Part shown: piece by piece, positions 27,664 to 35,763 of the stretch
How positions within the stretch are numbered: the stretch's first letter is position 1
Layout of the letters: the number at the start of each line of letters is the position of its first letter
DNA from: Clostridia bacterium
GTDB taxonomy: Bacteria > Bacillota > Clostridia > UMGS1883 > UMGS1540
Direction: 5' to 3'
Assembly: GCA_017450025.1 (NCBI GenBank)
Contig: JAFSYJ010000002.1
Coordinates: 17,339 to 81,338, forward strand
DNA length: 64,000 nucleotides
Translations under genes and position numbers: made by a program
The notes under the pieces: model-generated
Databases searched by the model: none
Seen by the model: only the letters and a program-made list of their open reading frames with translations
What the model was told of the DNA's origin: nothing

Positions 27664-28824
27664 TTGGAAAAAGCACTTGAAAAACATTACGAATGGCAAG
27701 GCAAGCTTGAAGTCACAGCAAGAACCAAGGTGAACAACAGCGAGGATTTATCGCTTGCATACACGCCGGGCGTTGCACTGCCCTGCCTTGAAATTCAAAA
27801 GGACATAGAAAAATCGTTTACACTTACGCGCCGCTGGAATATGGTCGCTGTCATAACAGACGGTACAGCTGTTCTCGGTCTCGGTGACATTGGTCCTGAA
27901 GCCGGTATGCCCGTTATGGAAGGCAAATGCGTTTTATTCAAAGAATTTGCAGGCGTTGACGCCTTTCCCATATGCCTTAAAACAAAAGATACTGATGAAA
28001 TTGTACGGACAATATATAATATTTCTGGCGGATTTGGTGGTATAAATCTTGAAGATATTGCCGCACCGAGATGTTTTGAAATTGAAAAAAAACTGCAGGA
28101 AATATGCGATATTCCCGTTTTTCACGATGACCAGCACGGAACGGCAATAGTCGTTGCGGCTGCGCTCCTGAACGCACTTAAGCTTGCAGGAAAGGACATT
28201 AAAACTGCAAAAATAGTTATAAACGGCGCCGGCTCGGCAGGAATTGCAATTTGCCGTCATCTTATGCAGCTTGGCGCAGAAAATATTGTAATGTGCGACC
28301 GTATCGGCATTATATACGAGGGGTGCGAAGGTCTTAATCCCGCACAGCAGGAAATCAGTCTTGTTACAAACCGATCAAAGCAAAAGGGCGTTCTCAGCGA
28401 TGCTATGAAGGGTGCTGATGTGTTTATCGGCGTTTCAGCACCGAATATAGTATCCGAAGAAATGGTACGCTCTATGAACGAAAAAAACATCGTTTTTCCA
28501 ATGGCAAATCCCGTGCCCGAAATTATGCCCGACCTTGCCAAAAAAGCAGGTGCATTTATCGTTGGTACAGGCAGAAGCGACTTCCCCAACCAAATAAACA
28601 ATGTGCTTGCTTTTCCGGGAATCTTCCGCGGTGCACTTGACGCTAAAGCAAAGTGCATAAATACCGAAATGAAAAACGCGGCGTCCTATGCAATAGCAAG
28701 TCTTGTTGCGCCCGAAGAACTCACACCCGAAAACATTATCCCGAAGGCTTTTGACCGCAGAGTCGGCAAAGCAGTTGCCGAGGCAGTTAAGCAGGCTGCA
28801 ATTGAAACAGGGTGCATTAGATAA
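27664..28824 (+). CDS. NAD(P)-dependent malic enzyme
   Basis: A 386-residue short-form malic enzyme (malate to pyruvate + CO2). Motifs: AYTPGVALPC, VTDGTAVLGLGDIGPEAGMPVMEGK-like segment read as TDGTAVLGLGDIG, the catalytic Lys region, LEDIAAPRCFEIE, FHDDQHGTAIV with metal-binding Asp residues, and NAD-binding GAGSAGIAI. Whether NAD or NADP is used cannot be read with certainty. It starts with TTG at 27664 after AAAGGAG, 14 nt behind malQ, so the two form a small operon feeding pyruvate metabolism. A bidirectional terminator follows. Confidence 0.93.
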   Translation: MEKALEKHYEWQGKLEVTARTKVNNSEDLSLAYTPGVALPCLEIQKDIEKSFTLTRRWNMVAVITDGTAVLGLGDIGPEAGMPVMEGKCVLFKEFAGVDAFPICLKTKDTDEIVRTIYNISGGFGGINLEDIAAPRCFEIEKKLQEICDIPVFHDDQHGTAIVVAAALLNALKLAGKDIKTAKIVINGAGSAGIAICRHLMQLGAENIVMCDRIGIIYEGCEGLNPAQQEISLVTNRSKQKGVLSDAMKGADVFIGVSAPNIVSEEMVRSMNEKNIVFPMANPVPEIMPDLAKKAGAFIVGTGRSDFPNQINNVLAFPGIFRGALDAKAKCINTEMKNAASYAIASLVAPEELTPENIIPKAFDRRVGKAVAEAVKQAAIETGCIR

Positions 28825-28831
28825 AAATTTT

Positions 28832-28864
28832 AAGACCGCTGAAACCATAAAATTCAGCGGTCTT
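28832..28864. terminator. Bidirectional terminator
   Basis: A 12-bp perfect stem (AAGACCGCTGAA and complement, 9-nt loop) lies between the converging malic enzyme and DUF5662 genes; the minus-strand stop codon is only 2 nt away. Confidence 0.8.
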
Positions 28865-28866
28865 AT

Positions 28867-29400
28867 TTAATAGTTTTCGGTTTTGAGTGTCTTTCTTATT
28901 TCTCTGAATGCGGCTTCTTCGCCTTCTTCATCTACTATGCGGAGCCACTTTTCCAAAAGGTCAGATGTTTCAGGGTTAATAAAACGCTTGCCCTTTGCCC
29001 GTAAAAAATACTGAAGCGGCTGGTGTTGATTATAATTTTTGCCCTGATACACCTTGCTCGCCGCCAACCTGTCACAAAACATCTCCGCAACATATTTAAG
29101 CGGCATCTTTATCGGTATCAATTCTCTTGTTTCGTGTGAATAGTCAGTCCAATATTCAAAATGGTGCCTGTTCCTGCCCTTATGGTGCAGCCACGCTGCA
29201 GAATAGCCGTATTTTTGGCGTTCTATTTCGTTAGGGCTTTTGTCGCCTTGATAGTACTTTGCGCCGGCAATAAATTCCACAGGTGCGTATTTGGATAAAT
29301 CGTGCCTCAAGCCCTGCCAAAAAATACCTACCTTTTTACAATGCCGTATCACTAAATGGCGGTGTGCTGTTATTGTTCTAAAATGCTTTAACGCTTTCAT
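28867..29400 (-). CDS. DUF5662 family protein
   Basis: A 177-residue soluble protein rich in His and Tyr, with HRHLVIRHCKKVG, HDLSKYAPVEF (an HD-like pair) and HHKGRNRHHFEYW. These are hallmarks of DUF5662, found in Firmicutes and their phages; the spaced histidines suggest metal binding, but no activity is known to me. The ATG follows AGGGG. It has its own promoter (29431-29459) divergent from thrS and stands alone. Confidence 0.78.
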   Translation of the reverse strand: MKALKHFRTITAHRHLVIRHCKKVGIFWQGLRHDLSKYAPVEFIAGAKYYQGDKSPNEIERQKYGYSAAWLHHKGRNRHHFEYWTDYSHETRELIPIKMPLKYVAEMFCDRLAASKVYQGKNYNQHQPLQYFLRAKGKRFINPETSDLLEKWLRIVDEEGEEAAFREIRKTLKTENY

Positions 29401-29430
29401 AAAAAATCCCCTAAAAATTCACATATCTAT

Positions 29431-29459
29431 ATAATATCCCAAAAAGTAAAAAAAAGCAA
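29431..29459 (-). promoter_or_regulatory. Promoter of the DUF5662 gene
   Basis: On the minus strand TTGCTT (29454-29459) and TATTAT (29431-29436), 17-nt spacer, ending 30 nt before the ATG. It lies next to the thrS promoter on the other strand. Confidence 0.6.
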
Positions 29460-29467
29460 TAAAAAAG

Positions 29468-29496
29468 TTGACAAATGTCTATATTAGTGTTAGAAT
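29468..29496 (+). promoter_or_regulatory. Promoter of the T-box-thrS transcript
   Basis: Perfect TTGACA (29468-29473) and TAGAAT (29491-29496) with 17-nt spacer; transcription should begin near 29503, at the foot of the T-box leader. Confidence 0.82.
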
Positions 29497-29504
29497 AATC
29501 TAAA

Positions 29505-29714
29505 AGCAATGATGGAAAGAGTACTCGCTTTTGGGCATCACAGAGAGAGGGACATTTGCTGTGAGTTCCTTATGTGCATAGCGACGAAAACCGCTCCGGA
29601 GCTGCCGTGCCGAACTTAAGTAAGCACCGCCGTAGCCTGCGTTACAGGTCAAACGAGTTAAAAATCAAGGTGGAACCGTGCATTATGCACCCTTGAATTC
29701 AAGGGTGTTTTTTT
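29505..29714 (+). promoter_or_regulatory. T-box riboswitch (threonyl-tRNA sensing)
   Basis: This leader of about 210 nt fills the gap between DUF5662 and thrS. It has the T-box stem I elements (a CAGAGAGAGGG apical AG motif near 29551 with TTTGCTGTGAGTTCC), the conserved T-box core TGGAACCG (29671-29678) and a terminator (29688-29714). A candidate specifier codon is ACC (Thr) at 29590-29592, followed by a purine, matching the downstream gene. Uncharged tRNA-Thr would pair with the specifier and T-box bulge, favour the antiterminator and allow thrS transcription. Confidence 0.93.
29688..29714 (+). terminator. T-box-controlled terminator
   Basis: CACCCTTGAA and TTCAAGGGTG form a 10-bp palindromic stem with a seven-T tail, directly before the thrS ribosome site. 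It competes with the antiterminator that includes TGGAACCG. Confidence 0.9.
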
Positions 29715-29740
29715 ATTCACCTAAAAAAGGAGTTTTTTGT

Positions 29741-31525
29741 ATGAAAATCATTTACAACGACGGTCATGTTGCAGATTGTCCACCAGAGGAAGAGCGCAAA
29801 GTCCTTCGCCACAGTGCCGCTCACATTATGGCGCAGGCAATTCAGCGTATTTACCCTGACGCTGACTTTGCTTACGGTCCTTCGACAGAAAAAGGCTTTT
29901 ATTACGATGTCGACCTTGGTGACAGAAAGCTGACTGACGAGGATTTGACGGCAATAGAGGCTGAAATGAAGAAGATTGTTAAAGAAAACCTGCCGTTTAA
30001 ATCATTTATTTTGCCGCGTGAAGAAGCTGTAAAGCTTATGCATGAAAGGCACGCAAAGTACAAAGAGGAGCATATCGGAGATTTGCCTGACGATGCAATC
30101 ATCAGCTTTTTCCAGCAGGGTGACTATATTGATATGTGCACAGGTCCTCATATCACCTATACAAAGGCGCTTAAGGCGTTTAAAATCACGCAGCAGAGCG
30201 GTGCATACTGGAAAAACGACGCAAACAACAAAATGCTTACGCGTATAAACGGCGTTGCTTTTGCTACGCAGGACGAGCTGAAAGAGTACGAAGTCCAAAT
30301 GGAGGAAGCGCGCGCGCGCGACCACCGTAAAATAGGCAAAGAAATGAACCTGTTTATGACTGACGATTTAATCGGCAAGGGTTTGCCTATGTTTCTCCCA
30401 AACGGCTATACAGTATGGCAGGAGCTGGAGGAATATATTAAAGAAAAAGAACGCAAACTTGGCTATCAGCATGTTATGACTCCTTGTGTAGGTACGGTTA
30501 ATCTTTATAAAATAAGCGGTCACTGGGATCATTACAAAGAAAATATGTTCCCCGCTATGGAAGCTGACGGCGAAAGCTTTGTACTGCGCCCGATGAACTG
30601 CCCTCACCATATGATGATTTACGCTAACCACAAGCATTCATACCGCGACCTGCCCATCCGTATCGGAGAGATCGCGCACGACTTTAGGTTTGAGGCAAGC
30701 GGTACCCTTAAGGGCATTGAACGCGGTCGTCATTTCTGTCAAAATGACGCTCATCTGTTTGTAACACCAGACCAGATAAAAGACGAAGTAAGCCGTGTGG
30801 TTGATTTGATTTTTGATGTATATAAGGACTTTGGCATTACGGATTACCGCTGTGTGCTTTCGCTGCGTGATCCCGAGGATAAAGTTAAGTATCATCAGGA
30901 CGACGAAATGTGGAACAAGGCTGAAAACGCGCTCCGCGAGGTTTTGAACCAGCTTGGTATTGAGTTTACTGAAGAAATCGGCGAAGCAGCTTTCTACGGT
31001 CCTAAGCTTGATGTCAATGTTAAGCCTGCAATAGGTGCTGAATACACGCTTTCTACCTGCCAGCTTGACTTCTGTCTGCCTGCAAAGTTTGATTTGAAGT
31101 ATGTTGACAAAAACGGCGAAGAAAAAACACCTGTCGTTCTTCACAGAGCTATCCTCGGCTCTCTTGACCGCTTTATGGCGTATATGATCGAGGAGACAAA
31201 GGGCAAGTTCCCGACATGGCTTGCGCCTCTTCAGGTCAAAGTATTGCCCGTAAGTGCAAAATCGCTTGGCTATGCTACTGAAATTTACGAAAAGCTCAAG
31301 GCAAAAGGCTTAAGGGTACAGCTTGACGACCGTGACGAAAAGGTCGGATATAAGATTCGTGAGGCACAGGTTTCTGACCGCGTTCCGTATATGCTTGTTT
31401 TGGGACAGCAGGAAGAAGAAAATAAAAATGTCGCTGTTCGCTACCGCGACACCGCGCAGACTGAAACAATGGAATTTGACGACTTTGTTGCTAAAATCCA
31501 AAAAGAAATAAAAGAAAAAGCATAA
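29741..31525 (+). CDS. thrS: Threonine--tRNA ligase lacking the TGS domain
   Basis: A 594-residue class II synthetase, shorter than the usual about 640. The N-terminus has only about 25 residues (MKIIYNDGHVADCPPEEERK) before the editing domain (VLRHSAAHIMAQA), so the TGS domain is absent. The editing zinc ligands (HSAAH, CTGPH), motif 2 (RIGEIAHDFRFEASG), the catalytic zinc Cys in RPMNCPHH, motif 3 (AILGSLDRFMAYMIE) and the anticodon-binding domain are present. Start ATG 29741 follows AAAGGAG; the longer frame would start inside the T-box terminator. Regulated by the T-box upstream. Confidence 0.96.
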   Translation: MKIIYNDGHVADCPPEEERKVLRHSAAHIMAQAIQRIYPDADFAYGPSTEKGFYYDVDLGDRKLTDEDLTAIEAEMKKIVKENLPFKSFILPREEAVKLMHERHAKYKEEHIGDLPDDAIISFFQQGDYIDMCTGPHITYTKALKAFKITQQSGAYWKNDANNKMLTRINGVAFATQDELKEYEVQMEEARARDHRKIGKEMNLFMTDDLIGKGLPMFLPNGYTVWQELEEYIKEKERKLGYQHVMTPCVGTVNLYKISGHWDHYKENMFPAMEADGESFVLRPMNCPHHMMIYANHKHSYRDLPIRIGEIAHDFRFEASGTLKGIERGRHFCQNDAHLFVTPDQIKDEVSRVVDLIFDVYKDFGITDYRCVLSLRDPEDKVKYHQDDEMWNKAENALREVLNQLGIEFTEEIGEAAFYGPKLDVNVKPAIGAEYTLSTCQLDFCLPAKFDLKYVDKNGEEKTPVVLHRAILGSLDRFMAYMIEETKGKFPTWLAPLQVKVLPVSAKSLGYATEIYEKLKAKGLRVQLDDRDEKVGYKIREAQVSDRVPYMLVLGQQEEENKNVAVRYRDTAQTETMEFDDFVAKIQKEIKEKA

Positions 31526-31534
31526 AATAATTTG

Positions 31535-31569
31535 GGGCTGTGATAAATTAAAATCACAGCCCTTTTTTT
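31535..31569 (+). terminator. Terminator after thrS
   Basis: A 10-bp stem (GGGCTGTGAT/ATCACAGCCC, 8-nt loop) with a seven-T tail. It ends 10 nt before the stop codon of the converging secreted-protein gene. Confidence 0.9.
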
Positions 31570-31578
31570 GCTTTTTAT

Positions 31579-32946
31579 TTATTTGACATCTATAAGCGTT
31601 ACGCCGAGGTCTTTCTCAACATAAAATCTATATTCCAGTTCCTGTATCGGGAGTTCCTCCCAGCCTCTCTTATATTCAAACTTTACGGTTGCATTACCGG
31701 GCTTAATACCTTTGACGCGCATTTTATAAACTCCGCCTGCACCCGGCATAACTTTATTCGGATCAGTATAATGCTCGAGTTCTATATCAAGTTTGTCACT
31801 ACCCTGCGTCAAACTCCACTCATATCCCGTTGTGCGATTTTCTTCTATTTCGTACTCAAGCTCAGGCCGATCGTAATCTCTGAGGTCAACATTTATATAT
31901 TCAGAATCATAGTAAATATCGGCTGTCAGGTAACCTTCGGCATACGACGCTATCTGATACGGAACATAAAATACATGAACAGCGTTGTCTGTCAAATAAT
32001 ATCCCGCATTGTCAATATCCTCAAGTGCCGCGTCATGAACGCTTTTTGCGTGTTCCTCGTCGGAATATTCCAAAACCTTTTCTTCAATTCGCTCTGCAAC
32101 CGCATTGTCAAGGTCAAAGGTTTCCTCATTGAAAAGATCGCGCAGATAAAGCTCTTTATTTTCTCTTAAATCAAATACTCTGCCCGCCATTGTTGAATTC
32201 GGATGTGCTCCGCCCGTGTATGAGGAATAATAAGACAGTATCGAAAGATACCCGTTTCTGTCAAGCGTAACCTCATAATCCAAATCAAAGGTATACGCCA
32301 TCTTAAATTCTTCGTATACTTCATCGCTTTTAAGATAATCGTTATAAAAGGCAATCGCGTTTTCAACAACAGCTTCCGCTTCGTTTTTGTATTCTTCGTT
32401 TATTTTATCTATAAATTCATTTCCGTCTGATTCTATTTCGGGATAAGTGGCGTAAACCTCCAAGTCTACATTGCCCTCATCCTTGTATGAAATCTCGCGG
32501 CGTTCAATTTTATGCGCGCCCTGCCTGCTTTCTATAATAACGGCTCTGTCGCTTTCTATCCATTCAACTACGGTATCCAATGCCTCCGAAACAGCGCGCA
32601 GCGGAACAAGCGTTCTGCTGTTTACGATTTTTGCAGGGACATCTATTGTTACTGCATCGCCGTCAATATACATCTCATCAGAACCAATCTCAAAGAAAAC
32701 CGATTTTAACCCTCTGGAAGCATAAACCGTCTTTGATTCACCGTAATCATAATAATTAACTCTGCTTCCGAGCACTTCAAAAATTGCCCTCATAGGCACA
32801 AGTGTTCTGTCGTTTTCAATTATGGGCGGCTGGTCAAACTCAACTTTGTTGCCGTCAACCAAAACGGTTATGTCATTTTCCGCAAACACACTTACGCAAG
32901 GTACCAAAAGGCACAGCACAAGCAATACGCCAATAATCTTTTTCAT
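31579..32946 (-). CDS. Secreted protein: stalk domain, DUF4163/DUF3298-like and chagasin-like inhibitor domain
   Basis: A 455-residue exported protein. A signal peptide (1-22, ending SVFA) is followed by a copper-amine-oxidase N-terminal domain (about 25-140; two repeats with NDRTLVPMRAIFEVLG and NSRTLVPLRAVSEALD). The middle (about 150-350) resembles the PdaC/RsiV pair DUF4163-DUF3298, with the YTGGAHPNS signature. The last about 100 residues carry the three loops of chagasin-type (I42) cysteine-protease inhibitors: NRTTGYEW, PGAGGVYKM and YKRGWEE. The ATG at 32946 is chosen because the one at 32952 is one base after GGAGG. A cell-surface role is likely; inhibition of a cysteine protease is inferred from the motifs. 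Confidence 0.82.
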   Translation of the reverse strand: MKKIIGVLLVLCLLVPCVSVFAENDITVLVDGNKVEFDQPPIIENDRTLVPMRAIFEVLGSRVNYYDYGESKTVYASRGLKSVFFEIGSDEMYIDGDAVTIDVPAKIVNSRTLVPLRAVSEALDTVVEWIESDRAVIIESRQGAHKIERREISYKDEGNVDLEVYATYPEIESDGNEFIDKINEEYKNEAEAVVENAIAFYNDYLKSDEVYEEFKMAYTFDLDYEVTLDRNGYLSILSYYSSYTGGAHPNSTMAGRVFDLRENKELYLRDLFNEETFDLDNAVAERIEEKVLEYSDEEHAKSVHDAALEDIDNAGYYLTDNAVHVFYVPYQIASYAEGYLTADIYYDSEYINVDLRDYDRPELEYEIEENRTTGYEWSLTQGSDKLDIELEHYTDPNKVMPGAGGVYKMRVKGIKPGNATVKFEYKRGWEELPIQELEYRFYVEKDLGVTLIDVK

Positions 32947-32975
32947 TTTCATACCTCCATCTTCTTTATATAAAA

Positions 32976-33004
32976 ATTGTATCATACTTTTGTCAGATAC
33001 ACAA
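32976..33004 (-). promoter_or_regulatory. Promoter of the stalk/chagasin protein gene
   Basis: On the minus strand TTGTGT (32999-33004) and TACAAT (32976-32981) with 17-nt spacer, about 30 nt before the start codon. Confidence 0.6.
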
Positions 33005-33026
33005 TAAAAAATTTTTAAAAAAAGTG

Positions 33027-33055
33027 TTGACAACGCAATTTATTTCTGTTATAAT
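33027..33055 (+). promoter_or_regulatory. Promoter of metY
   Basis: Perfect TTGACA (33027-33032) and TATAAT (33050-33055), spacer 17 nt. The leader to the ATG is only about 48 nt and shows no SAM riboswitch or S-box. Confidence 0.88.
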
Positions 33056-33108
33056 TTAAAACATATAAAACATATAGGTATTATAAATAAACTGAAGGAG
33101 GAATAAAA

Positions 33109-34404
33109 ATGGCTAATATAAAAGATACTTCAAAATGGGGATTTGATACAAAACAATTACATATAGGGCAGGAAAATCCTGATCCTGCGACAGACGCTCG
33201 TGCTGTTCCGATTTATCAAACTACATCGTATGTGTTCAAAAATTCTGCGCACGCGGCGGCTCGTTTTGGGCTTGCAGACGCGGGCAATATATACGGAAGG
33301 CTTACTAATTCCACGCAAGATATTCTTGAGCAGAGAATTGCCGCACTTGAGGGCGGCGTTGCAGCTCTGGCGGTTGCGTCAGGTGCAGCGGCAATAACAT
33401 ATACGATAGAAAATCTTGCACAGGCAGGTGACAATATCGTTGCGCAAAAAACCGTATACGGCGGAACATACAATCTTCTGGCACATACTCTGCCGTTGTA
33501 CGGCATTGATACGACCTTTGTTGATATTCATAATCTTGACGAGGTCAAAGCCGCAATAAAGCCAAATACAAAAGCAATTTTCACAGAGGCTCTCGGAAAT
33601 CCGAACAGCGATATTCCCGATGTTGACGCTTTGGCAGAGATAACACACGCAAATAAAATCCCGCTCGTTATCGATTCTACCTTTGCAACGCCGTATCTTT
33701 TCAGACCCATTGAACACGGCGCGGATATTGTAGTTCATTCCGCTACAAAATTTATAGGCGGTCACGGCACATCGCTCGGCGGCATTATTGTTGACAGCGG
33801 TAAATTTGATTGGGAAGAAAGCGGCAAATTTAATTCTATCACAAAGCCAAATCCGAGCTACCACGGTATTTCGTTCACGCAGGCTGTTGGGGCGGCAGCA
33901 TTTGTCACAAAAATACGCGCTATACTGCTCCGTGATACGGGCGCAGCAATATCGCCGTTTAACGCGTTTCTTCTCTTACAGGGGCTTGAAACGCTTTCAC
34001 TCCGTGTTGAACGCCACGCGCAGAACACTGCAAAAGTTCTTGAATTTCTTTCAAATCACCCGCTTGTTGAAAAAGTCAACCACCCTGCTCTCCCCGACCA
34101 CCCAGACCACGAGCTTTATAAGAAGTATTATCCAAACGGCGGTGGCTCGATATTTACTTTTGACATAAAGGGTGGCGCAAAAGAGGCGCAGGATTATATC
34201 GACAGGCTTCAGATATTTTCTCTGCTTGCAAATGTTGCCGATGTTAAATCGCTTGTTATTCACCCTGCCAGCACAACGCATTCGCAGCTTTCCGAAAAAG
34301 AATTGCTCGAACAGGGAATCAAGCCTTCGACAATACGCCTTTCTATCGGTACAGAGAGTATTGAAGATATTATTGCAGATTTAAGTCAGGCATTTGAAGC
34401 GTAA
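33109..34404 (+). CDS. metY: O-acetylhomoserine sulfhydrylase
   Basis: A 431-residue PLP enzyme of the Cys/Met metabolism family, making homocysteine from O-acetylhomoserine and sulfide. Motifs: PIYQTTSYVF near the start, YGRLTNSTQDILEQRIAALE read here as YGRLTN and LEQRIAALEGG, the PLP-binding Lys in HSATKFIGGHG, and STTHSQL near the C-terminus. Length matches MetY (about 430), longer than MetB. GGAGG precedes the ATG. It stands alone with a strong promoter and a hairpin terminator. No methionine-responsive riboswitch is seen, so its control must be by a protein or constitutive. Confidence 0.94.
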   Translation: MANIKDTSKWGFDTKQLHIGQENPDPATDARAVPIYQTTSYVFKNSAHAAARFGLADAGNIYGRLTNSTQDILEQRIAALEGGVAALAVASGAAAITYTIENLAQAGDNIVAQKTVYGGTYNLLAHTLPLYGIDTTFVDIHNLDEVKAAIKPNTKAIFTEALGNPNSDIPDVDALAEITHANKIPLVIDSTFATPYLFRPIEHGADIVVHSATKFIGGHGTSLGGIIVDSGKFDWEESGKFNSITKPNPSYHGISFTQAVGAAAFVTKIRAILLRDTGAAISPFNAFLLLQGLETLSLRVERHAQNTAKVLEFLSNHPLVEKVNHPALPDHPDHELYKKYYPNGGGSIFTFDIKGGAKEAQDYIDRLQIFSLLANVADVKSLVIHPASTTHSQLSEKELLEQGIKPSTIRLSIGTESIEDIIADLSQAFEA

Positions 34405-34417
34405 AATTAAACTAAAC

Positions 34418-34440
34418 GGGGTACGGATTTTCCGTACCCC
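34418..34440 (+). terminator. Hairpin terminator after metY
   Basis: A 10-bp perfect GC-rich stem (GGGGTACGGA / TCCGTACCCC, TTT loop). The T tail is interrupted (CTTGATTTATT), and those bases also form the -35 box of the next promoter. Confidence 0.72.
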
Positions 34441-34441
34441 C

Positions 34442-34470
34442 TTGATTTATTGTCAATATTATGCTAATAT
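34442..34470 (+). promoter_or_regulatory. Promoter of the ECF S-component gene
   Basis: TTGATT (34442-34447) and TAATAT (34465-34470), 17-nt spacer, beginning directly at the end of the metY terminator. Confidence 0.6.
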
Positions 34471-34491
34471 AACCTAAAAGGAATGATAAAT

Positions 34492-34995
34492 ATGGAAAAC
34501 AGGACAAAAAAAATAATATTTGCGGCAATGTTTTCGGCTCTGGCATGCGTTACGACAATGATAATAAGAATACCAACAATGGACGGTTATATAAACCTCG
34601 GCGACGGCATAGTGCTTCTGTGTGGGTGGGTATTAGGTCCTGCCTTTGGATTTGTCGCCGCAGGCATAGGCTCAGCTCTTGCGGATATTTTCGGCGGATA
34701 TGCGCTTTATGCTCCTATTACTTTTATTATAAAAGGGTTAATGGCTTTGGCGGCTTCTTATCTGTTTAAGGCTTTATATAAGGTCAACAAAAAGAGTACT
34801 CCTTCGCGAATAATAAGCGGTATTGCGGCGGAGCTTATAATGATTGCAGGCTATTATCTGTTCGAGTCAATTATTTACGGCAGCTTTATTACCGCCGCAA
34901 AAAATATTTTGTTTAACTTGGCACAAGGAACGGCGGGTCTTGTCGCCGGTCTTGTACTTATCAAGATTTTTGAAAAAAATCAAATCAAATTATAA
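34492..34995 (+). CDS. ECF transporter substrate-binding (S) component
   Basis: A 167-residue membrane protein with about six helices. The opening TKKIIFAAMFSALACVTTM and the DGYINLGDGIVLLCGWVLGP segment, followed by GSALADIFGGYALYAPITFI, match vitamin S components of the HmpT/PdxU/riboflavin-like group. It would capture a vitamin or precursor and dock on a shared ECF energising module encoded elsewhere. The substrate cannot be read from the sequence; a link to metY is only positional. I use ATG 34492 because the ATG at 34483 directly abuts the AAAGGA site. Confidence 0.85.
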   Translation: MENRTKKIIFAAMFSALACVTTMIIRIPTMDGYINLGDGIVLLCGWVLGPAFGFVAAGIGSALADIFGGYALYAPITFIIKGLMALAASYLFKALYKVNKKSTPSRIISGIAAELIMIAGYYLFESIIYGSFITAAKNILFNLAQGTAGLVAGLVLIKIFEKNQIKL

Positions 34996-35015
34996 AGTCA
35001 TATAACGCGCGGGAA

Positions 35016-35044
35016 TAAAAAGCGGGCGATTCGTGAATCGCCCG
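35016..35044 (-). terminator. Terminator after ygjV
   Basis: A 10-bp stem CGGGCGATTC/GAATCGCCCG (35023-35044) is followed on the minus strand by CTTTTTA, ending the YgjV transcript; it can also stop readthrough of the ECF gene. Confidence 0.75.
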
Positions 35045-35112
35045 AAACACGCCTCGCCGTGATATTTGCAGCTTTCATAATACAGGCAATTCTTAAATTT
35101 TCCCTACAGGTT

Positions 35113-35688
35113 TTATTCTATATTCTTTTTCCCAAATATATCAAATCTCAGTATCGCTGTAAAATCTGATACCAAAGCTATACATTCTGTCACAACGCCT
35201 GCGACAGAGCCGATAGCTATGTTATATACAATCCATACGACGGAGCTTATCCAAATTGTGCGGCGCACAATCTTTGCGCTGTCAAAATATGTAACAACAG
35301 TATAAACATACGCCCCTGTGAGCGGAAACACATTGTACCATACCGGAAAATTACTTGGCACAAATATCATTATGAGCGCTGTAACAACAGTAAACGCAAT
35401 CATAAATCCAACGGGCCACCATATTGAATTTGCCCATTTTTTGTCCTTATTAAAATATACGACCGAGCGCACCGATGACAAAAGATTTAACGCCGCGCCC
35501 GAATAACCGCTGAGCATAAACATATGCACAGTAAAAAGCGCGGTAGAAAAAATCTGAAGTTTGAGTATGCCCTTTCGTTCCCGTTGCTGGAACGACAGAC
35601 ACATCACAGCGAGTGCGACAAAGCCGATAATTTGCGCAGGACTACTGAACACATATTCAAAGTAATTTTTAAACCACTGTAAAATCAA
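35113..35688 (-). CDS. YgjV family inner membrane protein
   Basis: A 191-residue protein with about six helices: IIGFVALAVMCLSFQQRERKGI near the start, SSVRSVVYF after the third helix, and FTAILRFDIFG at the end. These are marks of the YgjV (Imp-YgjV) family, widespread but of unknown function. It is transcribed alone, between its terminator and that of the cohesin-like gene. No clear promoter was recognised in the short gap. Confidence 0.8.
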   Translation of the reverse strand: MILQWFKNYFEYVFSSPAQIIGFVALAVMCLSFQQRERKGILKLQIFSTALFTVHMFMLSGYSGAALNLLSSVRSVVYFNKDKKWANSIWWPVGFMIAFTVVTALIMIFVPSNFPVWYNVFPLTGAYVYTVVTYFDSAKIVRRTIWISSVVWIVYNIAIGSVAGVVTECIALVSDFTAILRFDIFGKKNIE

Positions 35689-35720
35689 TTTTAATCACCA
35701 ACCATTATGCAATAAGGCAG

Positions 35721-35750
35721 AAAAAAGGGGCACAGCTTAAACTGTGCCCC
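35721..35750 (-). terminator. Terminator after the cohesin-domain gene
   Basis: GGGGCACAG/CTGTGCCCC (9 bp, 6-nt loop) followed on the minus strand by six T residues (35721-35726). Confidence 0.9.
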
Positions 35751-35763
35751 AAATTTTAGTTAA

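Noticed and set aside
29678..29740. Extended N-terminus of ThrS that might restore TGS
   Set aside because: The extra codons read through the T-box terminator; they do not resemble TGS.
33056..33108. SAM riboswitch (S-box) in front of metY
   Set aside because: The leader is only about 50 nt and lacks any S-box elements or terminator.
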